NCBI RefSeq assembly: GCF_014851585.1
Contig: NZ_JACVAB010000006.1
Span: 186,001-250,000 of the forward strand
Origin: Agrobacterium sp. AGB01
GTDB lineage: Bacteria > Pseudomonadota > Alphaproteobacteria > Rhizobiales > Rhizobiaceae
DNA length: 64,000 nt
Direction of reading: 5' to 3'
Shown: piece after piece, positions 28,901 through 37,500 of the stretch
Layout of the letters: each line of letters opens with the position of its first letter
How positions within the stretch are numbered: position 1 is the stretch's first letter
Made by a program: the position numbers and the translations under genes
Notes under the pieces: generated by a model
The model's input: the letters and a program-made list of their open reading frames with translations, nothing else
Databases searched by the model: none
What the model was told of the DNA's origin: nothing

Positions 28901-31397
28901 TGGCAAGATCGTCGATCAGGTCAACCGTGCAGTGTCGCTGTTCGCCGCGCACCGCACACCAGATGGCAGCGACAGCATTGTTCCACTGCCCGCCGAGCAG
29001 TTCCCGGCAGCCCAAGCCGTGGACGACAAGGGCGATCTGGATTTCTGGAACGGCTTTGGCGGCTTCAACAAGGTTGGTGACGAATACATCGTGCGTCTGC
29101 GCGGCGGTCAGTCGACGCCGCAACCGTGGATCAATGTGATCTCCAATGAAAACTTTGGTTTTCACATTTCAGCAGAAGGCGCAGGATTTAGCTGGAGTCG
29201 CAATTCGCGCGACTATCAGCTGACACCATGGTCGAATGATCCGGTCAGCAACCGTCCGGGCGAAGCATTTTATGTGACTGATCTGGACAGTGGCAAACTG
29301 CACAGCCCGCTCGCCACGCTGTCACGCAATCCGGAGCTTGTCTTTGAAGCCCGCCACGGCTTTGGCGTTTCAAGCTTCACGGTTGAAGACAATGGTCTGA
29401 AGCTTGGCCTGACGCAGACGGTAGACCGCAATCATCCGGTCAAGTTGTCACGCTTGACCATCAAGAACACCGGCGGCGAAACCCGCCGCCTGCGGACCTA
29501 TGGTTATGTTGAATGGGTGCTTGGCAATAATCGCCAGAAAACCGCACCCTTCATCCTGAGTTCGCATGACGAAGAAACCGGTGCACTGCTGGCAACCAAT
29601 GCTTACAGCATTGACTATAGCGGCAACTTCGCCGTCTTTGCGTCAGACAGCAGCAAAGCCGGCTACTCGACCAGCAGACGCGAGTTCATCGGTCGCCATG
29701 GTAGTGTTGTCAAACCAAAGAGTGCGGCAACAGGTGCAAACCTTTCCGGCAGCATTGAGCAGGATGGGGATCCGTGCGCAGCACTGAGCCAGGATCTGAC
29801 ACTGGCGCCGGGCGAAGAAAAGAGTGTCCTGTTCTATCTTGGCGACGCCGACAATGCGGACGCTGCCAAGGCACTGGTCAAGGATATTCGCGCGACGGAT
29901 TTTGACGCAACCGTCAAAGCAAACCGCGATTTCTGGAATGACTTTACCGGCCGCCTGCAGGTTGAAACGCCAGACAAGGCGTTTAACCACATGGTCAATC
30001 GCTGGCTGCCCTATCAGGCCCTGTCTTGCCGTCTGATGGCACGCACCGCCTTTTACCAGTCGAGCGGCGCATTTGGTTTCCGTGACCAGCTGCAGGATAC
30101 ACTTGCCTTCCTCATTCAGCAGCCGGAGCTGGCCAAGGGCCAGATCATTCGCGCAGCTGGCCGCCAGTTCGCAGAAGGCGACGTTCAACACTGGTGGCTG
30201 CCAAACAGCGGCGCGGGTGTGCGGACACTGATCTCGGACGACGTTGTCTGGCTTGGCTTCGCCATCAACCAGTATCTGTCGGCAACGGGCGACACCGCTA
30301 TCCTTGAGGAACAGATCCCGTTCCTGAAAGGCCAGCAGCTTCTGCCAGGTCAGCACGACGCATTCTTTGAGCCTGAAGTTTCGAGCGAAACCGTAAGTCT
30401 CTATGAACACGCGGCGCTGGCGCTTGATCTGGCAATTGCTCGTACCGGCGAAAACGGTCTGCCACTCATTCTGGGCGGCGACTGGAACGATGGCATGAAT
30501 CGTGTCGGCACCAGCGGACGCGGCACCAGCGTGTGGCTTGGCTGGTTCCTGGCTGGCACGTTGCGTGACTTCATCGGTATTGCCGAACAGCGCGGCGACC
30601 ATAAACGCGCCAAAGCATGGAAAACCCATCGCGATCAACTGCGTACAGCACTCGAAACAGCCGGTTGGGACGGTAGCTACTACCGTCGTGGATATTACGA
30701 CGACGGTACGCCACTCGGTTCATCTGAAAGCGACGAATGCCGTATCGATTCTCTTGGACAGAGCTGGAGCGTCCTGTCTGGTGAAGGTGAAGATGCCCGT
30801 TCGCAGCAAGCCATGAATGCCGTGCTTGAGCAGCTGGTGGATAGTGAAAAAGGCATCATTCGCCTGTTCACACCACCCCTATCCAAGACCGATCAGGATC
30901 CCGGTTATATCAAGGCCTATCCGGCAGGTGTGCGTGAGAATGGTGGTCAATACACCCACGCAGCCACTTGGGTTGTGATGGCGCTGGCCAAACTTGGTCG
31001 CACGCAGGATGCATGGAAATGCTTCTCGATGCTGAACCCGGTCAACCATGCGACCAATGCCACGTCGGCAGAACATTACCGCGTCGAGCCTTATGTCGTG
31101 GCGGCTGACGTCTACGGCGAAGGCGCTCTTGCCGGTCGTGGCGGCTGGAGCTGGTACACGGGGTCTGCCGGTTGGCTCTACCGCGCAGCCGTCGAAAGCA
31201 TTCTTGGCCTGAGACGTGAAAATGGTGAGCTTCACATCAATCCTGCTATTCCGCAGGAATGGGATGGCTTCTCTGCCGACATCAACGTTGATGGCAAGGT
31301 CCGCAAAATCACGGTTAACCGCTCCGGCGATACTGTGACTGTCTCGGTGGATGGCAAGCCACTGGACGCCGCAAAGCGTACAATCAAGCTCGGCTAA
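22914..31397 (+). CDS. ndvB: Cyclic beta-1,2-glucan synthase
   Basis: Giant inner-membrane enzyme (2827 aa) that starts, elongates, trims and cyclises osmoregulated periplasmic beta-1,2-glucan from UDP-glucose; called NdvB, ChvB or Cgs. Membrane helices lie near residues 408-455, 810-850 and 935-975. The GT84 transferase domain between them has LDADT (D624, D626), HDLLEG (D739) and RQHRWARGDWQ (R770-W774). A glycoamylase-like domain with FEYLMPP and NARDHQMNYQYTNFG follows near 1340-1420. The C-terminal third is the GH94 phosphorylase part with FRDQLQDTLAFL, QHWWLP and GGDWNDGMNRVG, which sets chain length. No frameshift is visible. The ribosome site is weak (ACGAG). Its exporter NdvA is encoded convergently next door. 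Confidence 0.97.
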   Translation: MSFHITPKAAAREAESKQIDHNDSIRSDYLAMEELNAYGASLSRDGASDLPGFMSFDFFARHRENEKEILRVYRATAADVENGATITPAAEWLLDNHYVIEEAIQEVRRDFPRRFYRQLPTMQIGDVTIPRVMALAWLYVAHTHSTVSRESLTALVEGYQTTNTLQIGELWALPSILRFVLIENLRRIAFRVDRSRRMRQKANEVADEIIRLNDPEASVEVLKRIDSFAEDRTFATQFLYRLRNGSQSSGFAVSWLEERLISAGTDAEEVMMAEHNRLASGNVTMGNIVKSLREIDDTEWSVWFEEVSHIDKVLREHTDYSVLDFGSRNTYRNTIELLARRSGKTEVEVAQLAVDMVTAAEQANEHHPHVPNVGTFLVGRRRKELEEAIGYRPLIAQHVVRSVRKFHWMAVAVPVVLLTVLAMTVAGWLLGRAGMEWYVILAFLLMFSLPASEGATGLFNTLVTLFVKPFRLVGYEFKEGIPQDARTLVAVPCLITNRDSVDELVRNLEVHYLANPHGAISFALISDWRDAKTEEMAGDQEVLDYARKEIARLNTRYPYSDGQRFHIFHRRRLYNPSEGVWMGWERKRGKLHELNLLLRGDKDTSFIAGLENVPLDVRYVMTLDADTRLMREAVTKLVGKMHHPINRPVHDPETGRVIYGYGLLQPRVTPSLTTGKDASVFQRVYSINRGIDPYVFTVSDVYQDLTAEGTFTGKGLYDIDAFETALKGQVDENAVLSHDLLEGSFARCALITDVELVEDFPTRYEVEVSRQHRWARGDWQLLPYILEAKRGVTAIGRWKMIDNLRRSLTPIAWFFASVLGWYFMDPLGALIWQILLIFSLFVAPTLSILSGIVPPSTDIIPRAHFHTLWSEIRATNAQVALRIVFIADSACMMTDAIGRSLYRLFVSHKLMLEWKTAASVQSSAQGSIADYYRTMWHAPVIALLGLLFAALPGDNAFLVGIPFAVLWVLSPVVAWYVSQSAETEDRLFVADHVSDELRKIARRTWRYYEEFVTPEQNHLPPDNFQETPQPLIAERTSPTNIGVYLLSVISARHFGWISFADTIDRMEKTITTVESMEKYRGHLLNWYHTDTLAPLGPHYISAVDSGNLAGHLIAVSSACREWCEAPSAHLQGNLDGIGDVAGILQECLKSLPDDRKNLRPLHRRLEERITGFANALASVKREHEFASIRVINLAVLARDIQKLAFNLDHEVDSTQSAEVTHWAALLVNVCEAHISDSAFDLTNIEPVRQRLAALRDRARSLAFSMDFTFLYRKDRRLLSIGYRADSKELDEACYDLLASECRLTSLFAIAKGDLPTEHWYRLGRQVVPVGAQGALVSWSGSMFEYLMPPLVMQERQGGILNQTNNLVVVEQMNHGRRLGTPWGISEAAFNARDHQMNYQYTNFGVPSLGLKRGLGQNAVIAPYASILASQYNPEAALENLEKLRKLGALGQYGFHDAVDFTPTRVPDGKTCAVVYNYYAHHHGMSIAAIANVVFDGRLRELFHSDPVIEAAELLLQEKAPREIPVMSAKYEPETPGKEQADLLRSEVRTVTDPAIKDREVVFLSNGHYSTMLTATGSGYSRWNGLGISRWKADPTEDRWGTFIFLRDTTTGEWWSATTEPRVAEGEKTKVVFSDDKAEFHKTTGDLTSTVECIVATEHDAEGRRVTLLNVGSEDRYIEVTSYMEPVIGAEDDDNAHPVFSRMFLQTEIGRRGDVIRAWRNKRTPNEPGTVIAHLTADTTGTSRPTEFETDRRRFIGRGRTLGEAAAFDSGASLSGSDGVTLDPILSLRRIVRVPAGKKVSIIFWTIAGPSREEVDKAIDRYRHPDAFAHELVHAWTRTQVQMRHVGVTSQQAAAFQHLGRYLVYPDMHMRIDAATVQNTLASQRKLWPLSISGDYPIFSLRINDDMDMEIAREALSAHEYLRSRGVLFDLVIVNERATSYAQDMQHALDVISEGQRRINPADGGKPHVFSVRKDLTDEETWAALLAASRVVLHARNGKIVDQVNRAVSLFAAHRTPDGSDSIVPLPAEQFPAAQAVDDKGDLDFWNGFGGFNKVGDEYIVRLRGGQSTPQPWINVISNENFGFHISAEGAGFSWSRNSRDYQLTPWSNDPVSNRPGEAFYVTDLDSGKLHSPLATLSRNPELVFEARHGFGVSSFTVEDNGLKLGLTQTVDRNHPVKLSRLTIKNTGGETRRLRTYGYVEWVLGNNRQKTAPFILSSHDEETGALLATNAYSIDYSGNFAVFASDSSKAGYSTSRREFIGRHGSVVKPKSAATGANLSGSIEQDGDPCAALSQDLTLAPGEEKSVLFYLGDADNADAAKALVKDIRATDFDATVKANRDFWNDFTGRLQVETPDKAFNHMVNRWLPYQALSCRLMARTAFYQSSGAFGFRDQLQDTLAFLIQQPELAKGQIIRAAGRQFAEGDVQHWWLPNSGAGVRTLISDDVVWLGFAINQYLSATGDTAILEEQIPFLKGQQLLPGQHDAFFEPEVSSETVSLYEHAALALDLAIARTGENGLPLILGGDWNDGMNRVGTSGRGTSVWLGWFLAGTLRDFIGIAEQRGDHKRAKAWKTHRDQLRTALETAGWDGSYYRRGYYDDGTPLGSSESDECRIDSLGQSWSVLSGEGEDARSQQAMNAVLEQLVDSEKGIIRLFTPPLSKTDQDPGYIKAYPAGVRENGGQYTHAATWVVMALAKLGRTQDAWKCFSMLNPVNHATNATSAEHYRVEPYVVAADVYGEGALAGRGGWSWYTGSAGWLYRAAVESILGLRRENGELHINPAIPQEWDGFSADINVDGKVRKITVNRSGDTVTVSVDGKPLDAAKRTIKLG

Positions 31398-31450
31398 GTC
31401 TCTTGCCCGAACCGAAACCAGTTCGGGATGAGGACGAATCTCAGACGATA

Positions 31451-31482
31451 ACCGCCACCTGCAAGGGTGGCGGTTCTTTTTT
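31451..31482 (+). terminator. Terminator of ndvB
   Basis: ACCGCCACC and GGTGGCGGT form a 9-bp stem (31451-31459 with 31466-31474), followed by TCTTTTTT, 53 bp after the ndvB stop. Confidence 0.9.
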
Positions 31483-31575
31483 GTCTGCAGCCTGCGTATT
31501 TCAAATGAGGGGCGCTCAATACCAGCCAGCAATGCGGAGGTTCTGGCCGACCAGACAGCCTGTGATGGACGGCAC

Positions 31576-31606
31576 AAAAAAACCTCCGTTCGCAAACGGA
31601 GGTTTT
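31576..31606 (-). terminator. Terminator of ndvA
   Basis: A 12-bp stem (31579-31590 with 31595-31606) with a 4-base loop lies 41 bp after the ndvA stop. Seven adjacent A (31576-31582) give a T run on the minus strand. Confidence 0.9.
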
Positions 31607-31646
31607 CAGATTAATGACAATCGACAGATGGCTGAGTTTAAACCCA

Positions 31647-33407
31647 TCAGGTCAAGGCAGGAGCCGTTTGGCGATTGCCCTCTTCCGCCAGGATGCCACT
31701 GGTGCGCAGAAGCGATGCAAAGCGGCCGTCACGGGCACTCAGCTCATCAAACGTACCCATTTCAATGATGCGTCCGTGATCCAGGAACAGCACGAGGTCA
31801 GCGTCCCGCACGGTCGAAAGACGGTGAGCAATAATGAAGGTGGTGCGGTTCTTGCGCAGCGTATCGACGGCCGCCTTGACGCGAGCTTCCGTTTCAACGT
31901 CAAGCGCACTGGTCGCCTCGTCGAGAACCAGGATAGGCGCATTCTTCAAAATGGCACGTGCGATCGCAACACGTTGGCGTTCACCACCCGACAGACGGTT
32001 ACCGCGCTCACCAACATGGGTGTCATACCCTTCCGAACGACCAACGATAAAATCGGTCGCCGCCGCCGCTGTCGCCGCTTCAGCAATCTCGGCATCCGTC
32101 GCATCCATGCGGCCAAGACCAATATTGTCACGGATACTGCGGTTGAGAAGACCGGCATCCTGGAACACAGTGGCAATGTTGTTGCGCAAGGATTTGCGCG
32201 TCACCGTCGAGATGTCGATATTATCGATGAGGATTTTGCCCTGACCGGGATCATATACACGCTGCAACAGGTTGATGAGCGTGGTTTTACCGGCGCCGGT
32301 TGGCCCGACAATGGCAATTGTCTGCCCCGCTTGCGCAATAAATGAGACGTTGCGAACGCCCTGTGTGGTATTGACAAAATCAAAGGACACATCGCGGAAT
32401 TCCACCGTGCCTGCCGCATGGCCAAGATCCTTGGCATCCAGTGGTTCTTCACGGTCCTTCACGCTGTCTTCCAGCGTGAAGAAGTCTTCGAGCTTGGAGC
32501 GGGCTTCGAAAATCTGTGTCGCAAAGGCACGCATTTGATCAAGACGACCAATCAGCAGGTTGGCAAAACCGATAAAGGCAATGACATCGCCAACGCGCAG
32601 TTCGCCGCTGCGAACCAGAAGTGTGCCGATAATCAGAATGATCATCATCGATACGGTGGATGCCGTGCGATTCAACGCACTGGCCAGCGCCCACCAGTCT
32701 AGAACAGGATACTGTGCGCTCAACAGGCGCTCGGTAAAGCCCTTCAGTGCCTTTGTCTCTGCTTCAATCCGGTTATAGCTGTGCAGCACGGAGACGTTGC
32801 TGATCGAATCGCTGACATGCGAAAAAACCGTGTGGTAGTGTTTTTCCACAGCAGCCTGACCATTCTTGGTCCGCTGCATGACCATTCTGCCGATGATCCA
32901 GTAAACCACACCCAGCGCAATCAGCACGAAGCTGAGACGCAGATCCATGGAAATGGCTGTTGGAATAAGCAGCAGCAGGGCAACGGCCGTTGCCAGGTGT
33001 GTGCGCATAAATTCCAGCCATAGGCCAAACAGGGTTTCACTGGCGCGCAGAAGTGTGTGCAGCGCATTGGAAGTACCACGTTGCTGGTGCCAGGACAGCG
33101 GCATGGAAATGATGCGCCCGAAGGCTTCTGTCAGCAGTGTAGCGCGCCGTCCGTGCGCCAGCCGATCGGCCTCACGCGCCACCAGCACATAGGCAATGGT
33201 GTTGAAAACACCAAAGGCCGCCCAGATCATCAGGATGCCGGTTGCATCACTGCCGCTCGAAATCGCATCAATAATGCGACCGAACAGAATAGGCTCGGCA
33301 ATGCTGATTGCCGCCAGGATGACGTTGGCGATCACAACGATCCCGACGCGCAAACGGTTTTCTGCGAGATAACGAAGGGCTCTTGCGTAAACCTGAAACA
33401 GTGTCAA
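31647..33407 (-). CDS. ndvA: Beta-1,2-glucan exporter ABC transporter NdvA
   Basis: Half-size ABC exporter (transmembrane plus ATPase domain in one chain) that moves cyclic beta-1,2-glucan to the periplasm. Six membrane helices occupy about residues 15-300. The ATPase has GPTGAGKTTLINLL (Walker A), RLSGGERQRVAIARA (signature) and ILVLDEATSALD (Walker B). There is no ATG near the N-terminus. I chose the TTG at 33407, giving 586 aa and a start LTLFQVYARALRYLAENR that aligns with known NdvA starts; a TTG at 33419 is possible. The sequence looks closer to rhizobial NdvA than to the Brucella exporter as I remember them. Convergent with ndvB, each with its own terminator. Confidence 0.93.
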   Translation of the reverse strand: MTLFQVYARALRYLAENRLRVGIVVIANVILAAISIAEPILFGRIIDAISSGSDATGILMIWAAFGVFNTIAYVLVAREADRLAHGRRATLLTEAFGRIISMPLSWHQQRGTSNALHTLLRASETLFGLWLEFMRTHLATAVALLLLIPTAISMDLRLSFVLIALGVVYWIIGRMVMQRTKNGQAAVEKHYHTVFSHVSDSISNVSVLHSYNRIEAETKALKGFTERLLSAQYPVLDWWALASALNRTASTVSMMIILIIGTLLVRSGELRVGDVIAFIGFANLLIGRLDQMRAFATQIFEARSKLEDFFTLEDSVKDREEPLDAKDLGHAAGTVEFRDVSFDFVNTTQGVRNVSFIAQAGQTIAIVGPTGAGKTTLINLLQRVYDPGQGKILIDNIDISTVTRKSLRNNIATVFQDAGLLNRSIRDNIGLGRMDATDAEIAEAATAAAATDFIVGRSEGYDTHVGERGNRLSGGERQRVAIARAILKNAPILVLDEATSALDVETEARVKAAVDTLRKNRTTFIIAHRLSTVRDADLVLFLDHGRIIEMGTFDELSARDGRFASLLRTSGILAEEGNRQTAPALT

Positions 33408-33419
33408 TTTCGTATCCAA

Positions 33420-33732
33420 TCCTCATGATGCCGGCTTAAAAACTCCGGTATTCATTTTTCGCCTTCGAGTGCACGCGCAAATCGCACGCGAAGTTCAAAA
33501 AAAGTCCCTGTGCTGAACTATCAAATAAACCGCACAACTCATAGCATTTGATGGTTCAATGGTTTGTATTTCCTGGAGAGCATGGCAAGATTTAGCCGTT
33601 GTGTTTTAGGTATTGATAACCAAATGGGGTGAAACCTGACCGCGGTCTAACCTGCGTAACATGACGTCACCAAAAAACGGTTCGGGTCCATAGTTATGTA
33701 GGATTTATGCCAATTTCGGGACGTGCATCGTC
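33420..33732. other. 313-bp divergent intergenic region, ndvA / luxR
   Basis: No gene is seen. It must hold promoters for ndvA (minus) and the LuxR-type gene (plus). A perfect 10-bp palindrome, GACCGCGGTC, lies at 33638-33647, and the pair ATCAAAT ... ATTTGAT frames an AT-richer stretch around 33520-33555. Confidence 0.5.
33638..33647. promoter_or_regulatory. Palindrome GACCGCGGTC, possible LuxR-type operator
   Basis: A perfect 10-bp dyad about 85 bp before the luxR-family start, in a wider partly symmetrical context. Lux boxes are usually 18-20 bp imperfect dyads, so this is only a candidate. Confidence 0.3.
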
Positions 33733-34470
33733 ATGCGTCATATAAATGAGTTTCTTTTCATCTGCTCGGAAGCCGACACGAGAGAAGAACTTCTGACTGG
33801 TTTCGGACGCCTTCTGGAACAGTATAACTTCAAGTTTTTCATATTTTTCAAGCGTTCGCAGGACGATGTGGACGATCTTGGCACTCCTCTCGGCGAAAAA
33901 CTGCCGGAGGGCTGGCGCGATTATTATTACAGCCGCAAATACCCGCTGATCGATCCGACACGCAAAATGCTGGCCTCTTCCCATCGTCCGTTCAGATGGC
34001 AAAATAGCGTTGGCCCGTTCAAGCCAACCGCATATCGCAAGCGTATTGCCAGATTGTTTCAAGATAGTGCCCGTTACGGCATGACCGACGGATATGTCTT
34101 CCCGATCCACGGCCGTGGCGGCTTGTTGGGCAGCGTCTGGATTGCAGGCGAACCGGGCGACATGGCGCCTTCGGAATTGGCACTTTTTGATGCCGCTGCC
34201 CGCGCCACCTTCTGGCGCCTTCTGGAACTCTCACAGGACGATGCTGCACCGCTGGACATGCCGCTGCCACCGGAAATTCGTCTCACCCAGAGAGAGATGG
34301 ATATTCTGATTTTGCTGTCAAAGGGCATGACGTCCCCAGAAATGGGCAAAGAGTTGTCGATCTCCAGCCATACCGTCGACTGGTATATCAACGGCATTCA
34401 GCGCAAGCTCCATGCCCGCAATCGCCAACATGCCATCGCTCTGGCATTCCGCTACGGACTTATTTCCTGA
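33733..34470 (+). CDS. LuxR-type regulator with autoinducer-binding domain
   Basis: A 245-aa quorum-sensing-type transcription factor. The N-terminal autoinducer domain (about residues 15-165) keeps the four invariant pocket residues of acyl-homoserine-lactone receptors at the right spacing: W61, Y65, D74 and W89 (TraR W57, Y61, D70, W85). The C-terminal LuxR HTH (about 178-240) begins LTQREMDILILLSKG. No luxI-type synthase is encoded in the window, so it may be a solo receptor or respond to a synthase elsewhere. It lies between ndvA (divergent) and pyc. I cannot name the orthologue with certainty. Confidence 0.85.
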   Translation: MRHINEFLFICSEADTREELLTGFGRLLEQYNFKFFIFFKRSQDDVDDLGTPLGEKLPEGWRDYYYSRKYPLIDPTRKMLASSHRPFRWQNSVGPFKPTAYRKRIARLFQDSARYGMTDGYVFPIHGRGGLLGSVWIAGEPGDMAPSELALFDAAARATFWRLLELSQDDAAPLDMPLPPEIRLTQREMDILILLSKGMTSPEMGKELSISSHTVDWYINGIQRKLHARNRQHAIALAFRYGLIS

Positions 34471-34596
34471 TCTCAACCGATTGGTCTTCCGTCAAGCGAA
34501 CGCTTTGGCGCTGAATAGCCCTTCCCAAGACAGGGTTTTGCTGCTTAATTTCGCGCTGCAACATATATGCATCCGCGACGATTTTGGGAGACCGTC

Positions 34597-37500
34597 TTGA
34601 AGATATCAAAAATTCTTGTAGCGAACCGATCCGAGATAGCGATTCGTGTATTCCGTGCAGCCAACGAGCTGGGAATAAAAACGGTGGCGATCTGGGCTGA
34701 GGAAGACAAACTTTCGCTGCACAGGTTCAAGGCGGATGAAAGCTATCAGGTTGGTCGCGGCCCGCATCTGGCCAAGGACATGGGACCAATCGAAAGCTAC
34801 CTGTCGATTGAGGAAATTATTCGCGTTGCCAAACTCTCCGGCGCCGATGCCATCCATCCAGGTTATGGTCTCTTGTCCGAGAGTCCGGAGTTTGTAGAGG
34901 CCTGTAACGTTGCAGGTATCATTTTTATCGGTCCTACCGCCGACACGATGCGCCAGCTTGGCAACAAGGTAGCAGCCCGTAATCTGGCAATTTCGGTTGG
35001 CGTACCCGTCGTACCGGCAACCGACCCGCTGCCTGAAGACATGGCCGAGGTCGAGCGTATGGCCGAACAGATCGGTTATCCGGTAATGCTGAAAGCCTCC
35101 TGGGGCGGGGGCGGACGCGGCATGCGCGCCATACGCAAAAAGGAAGATCTGGCGCGTGAGGTTATGGAAGCCAAGCGCGAAGCCAAGGCTGCTTTCGGCA
35201 AGGACGAAGTTTACCTGGAAAAGCTGGTCGAGCGTGCACGCCACGTTGAAAGCCAGGTGCTTGGCGATACACACGGCAATGTCGTGCATCTATTTGAGCG
35301 TGATTGTTCCATTCAACGCCGTAACCAAAAGGTGGTCGAACGCGCGCCTGCCCCTTACCTTTCGGAAGAACAACGTCAGGAACTGGCCAATTACTCGCTG
35401 AAAATTGCCGCTGCCACCAATTACATCGGCGCGGGCACCGTCGAGTACCTGATGGATTCCGACACCGGAAAATTCTACTTCATAGAAGTTAACCCGCGCA
35501 TTCAGGTGGAACACACGGTTACCGAAGTTGTGACCGGTATCGATATCGTCAAGGCGCAGATTCATATTCTCGAAGGTGAAGCGATCGGCACGCCCGAATC
35601 CGGCGTACCAAAGCAGGCTGACATTCGTCTCAATGGTCACGCACTGCAGTGCCGTATCACCACCGAAGATCCGGAACACAACTTCATTCCTGACTACGGC
35701 CGTATCACCGCCTACCGTTCGGCAGCCGGCTTCGGCATTCGTCTGGATGGCGGCACGGCTTACACCGGCGCTATCATCACCCGTTACTACGACCCGCTGC
35801 TGGTCAAGGTAACAGCATCAGGCGGAACACCACAGGAAGCCATCAGCCGCATGGACCGCGCGCTGCGCGAGTTCCGTATTCGCGGCGTTGCAACCAACCT
35901 GACCTTCCTTGAAGCCATCATCGGCCATGAAAAGTTCCGCAACAACACCTACACGACACGTTTCATCGACTCGACTCCAGAACTGTTCCAGCAGGTCAAA
36001 CGCCAGGACCGTGCCACCAAACTGTTGACCTATCTGGCTGATGTGACCGTCAACGGCCACCCGGAAACCAAGGGTCGCGCCACACCATCGGACAAAGCTG
36101 CCAAGCCGATTGTACCTTACATCGACAAGGCCATTCCCGACGGCACGAAGCAACTGCTGGACAAGTTCGGGCCGAAAGGTTTTGCCGAGTGGATGCGCAA
36201 TGAAAAGCGCGTTCTCGTCACCGACACCACCATGCGCGATGGCCACCAGTCGCTGCTGGCCACCCGTATGCGCACCCATGACATTGCCGGCGTAGCCAAT
36301 GTTTACGCCAAGGCACTGCCGCAACTGCTGTCACTGGAATGCTGGGGCGGCGCGACATTTGACGTATCGATGCGCTTCCTGACGGAAGATCCTTGGGAAC
36401 GTCTGTCGCTGATCCGGGAGGGCGCACCGAACCTCTTGCTGCAAATGCTGCTGCGCGGTGCCAATGGCGTAGGTTACAAGAATTACCCGGACAATGTCGT
36501 CAAATATTTCGTGCGTCAGGCTGCCAAGGGTGGCGTAGACCTGTTCCGTGTGTTCGACTGCCTCAACTGGGTTGAGAACATGCGCGTCTCGATGGATGCC
36601 ATAGCCGAAGAAAACAAGCTGTGTGAAGCAACCATCTGCTACACGGGCGACATCCTGAATTCGGCGCGCCCGAAATATGACCTGAAATATTATACCAACC
36701 TTGCAGGCGAACTTGAAAAGGCTGGCGCCCATATTATCGCCGTCAAGGACATGGCCGGCCTGCTGAAGCCAGCAGCCGCAAAAGTTCTGTTTACGGCGCT
36801 GCGTGAAGCGACATCCCTTCCAATTCACTTCCACACCCATGACACGTCAGGCATTTCGGCTGCGACCGTTCTTGCCGCTGTCGATGCAGGCGTGGACGCG
36901 GTGGATGCAGCCATGGATGCGCTTTCCGGCAACACATCCCAGCCTTGTCTTGGTTCGATTGTCGAAGCCCTCTCCGGCACCGAGCGTGATACCGGCCTTG
37001 ATCCGGAATGGATCAGACGTATTTCCTTCTATTGGGAAGCGGTACGCGGCCAGTACGCAGCCTTTGAAAGCGACCTCAAGGGACCAGCCTCGGAAGTCTA
37101 CCTGCACGAAATGCCCGGTGGACAGTTCACAAACCTCAAGGAACAGGCCCGTTCGCTTGGCCTTGAGAGCCGCTGGCACGAAGTGGCGCAGGCTTATGCT
37201 GACGCCAACCGCATGTTCGGTGACATCGTCAAGGTAACGCCTTCGTCCAAGGTTGTCGGTGATATGGCCTTGATGATGGTCAGCCAGGATCTAACGGTTT
37301 CGGATGTCGAAAACCCTGACAAGGATATCGCGTTCCCTGAATCTGTTGTCTCAATGCTGAAGGGCGATCTTGGACAATCACCAGGCGGCTGGCCGGAAGG
37401 CCTGCAGAAAAAGGCTCTGAAGGGCGACAAGCCCTACACGGTACGTCCCGGTTCACTGCTGGAAGATGCTGATCTGGATGCAGAACGCAAAACCATCGAC

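Noticed and set aside
34567-34596. ATG start for pyruvate carboxylase
   Set aside because: The ten extra residues are not found in rhizobial Pyc, while the TTG at 34597 has a well-placed GGGAG.
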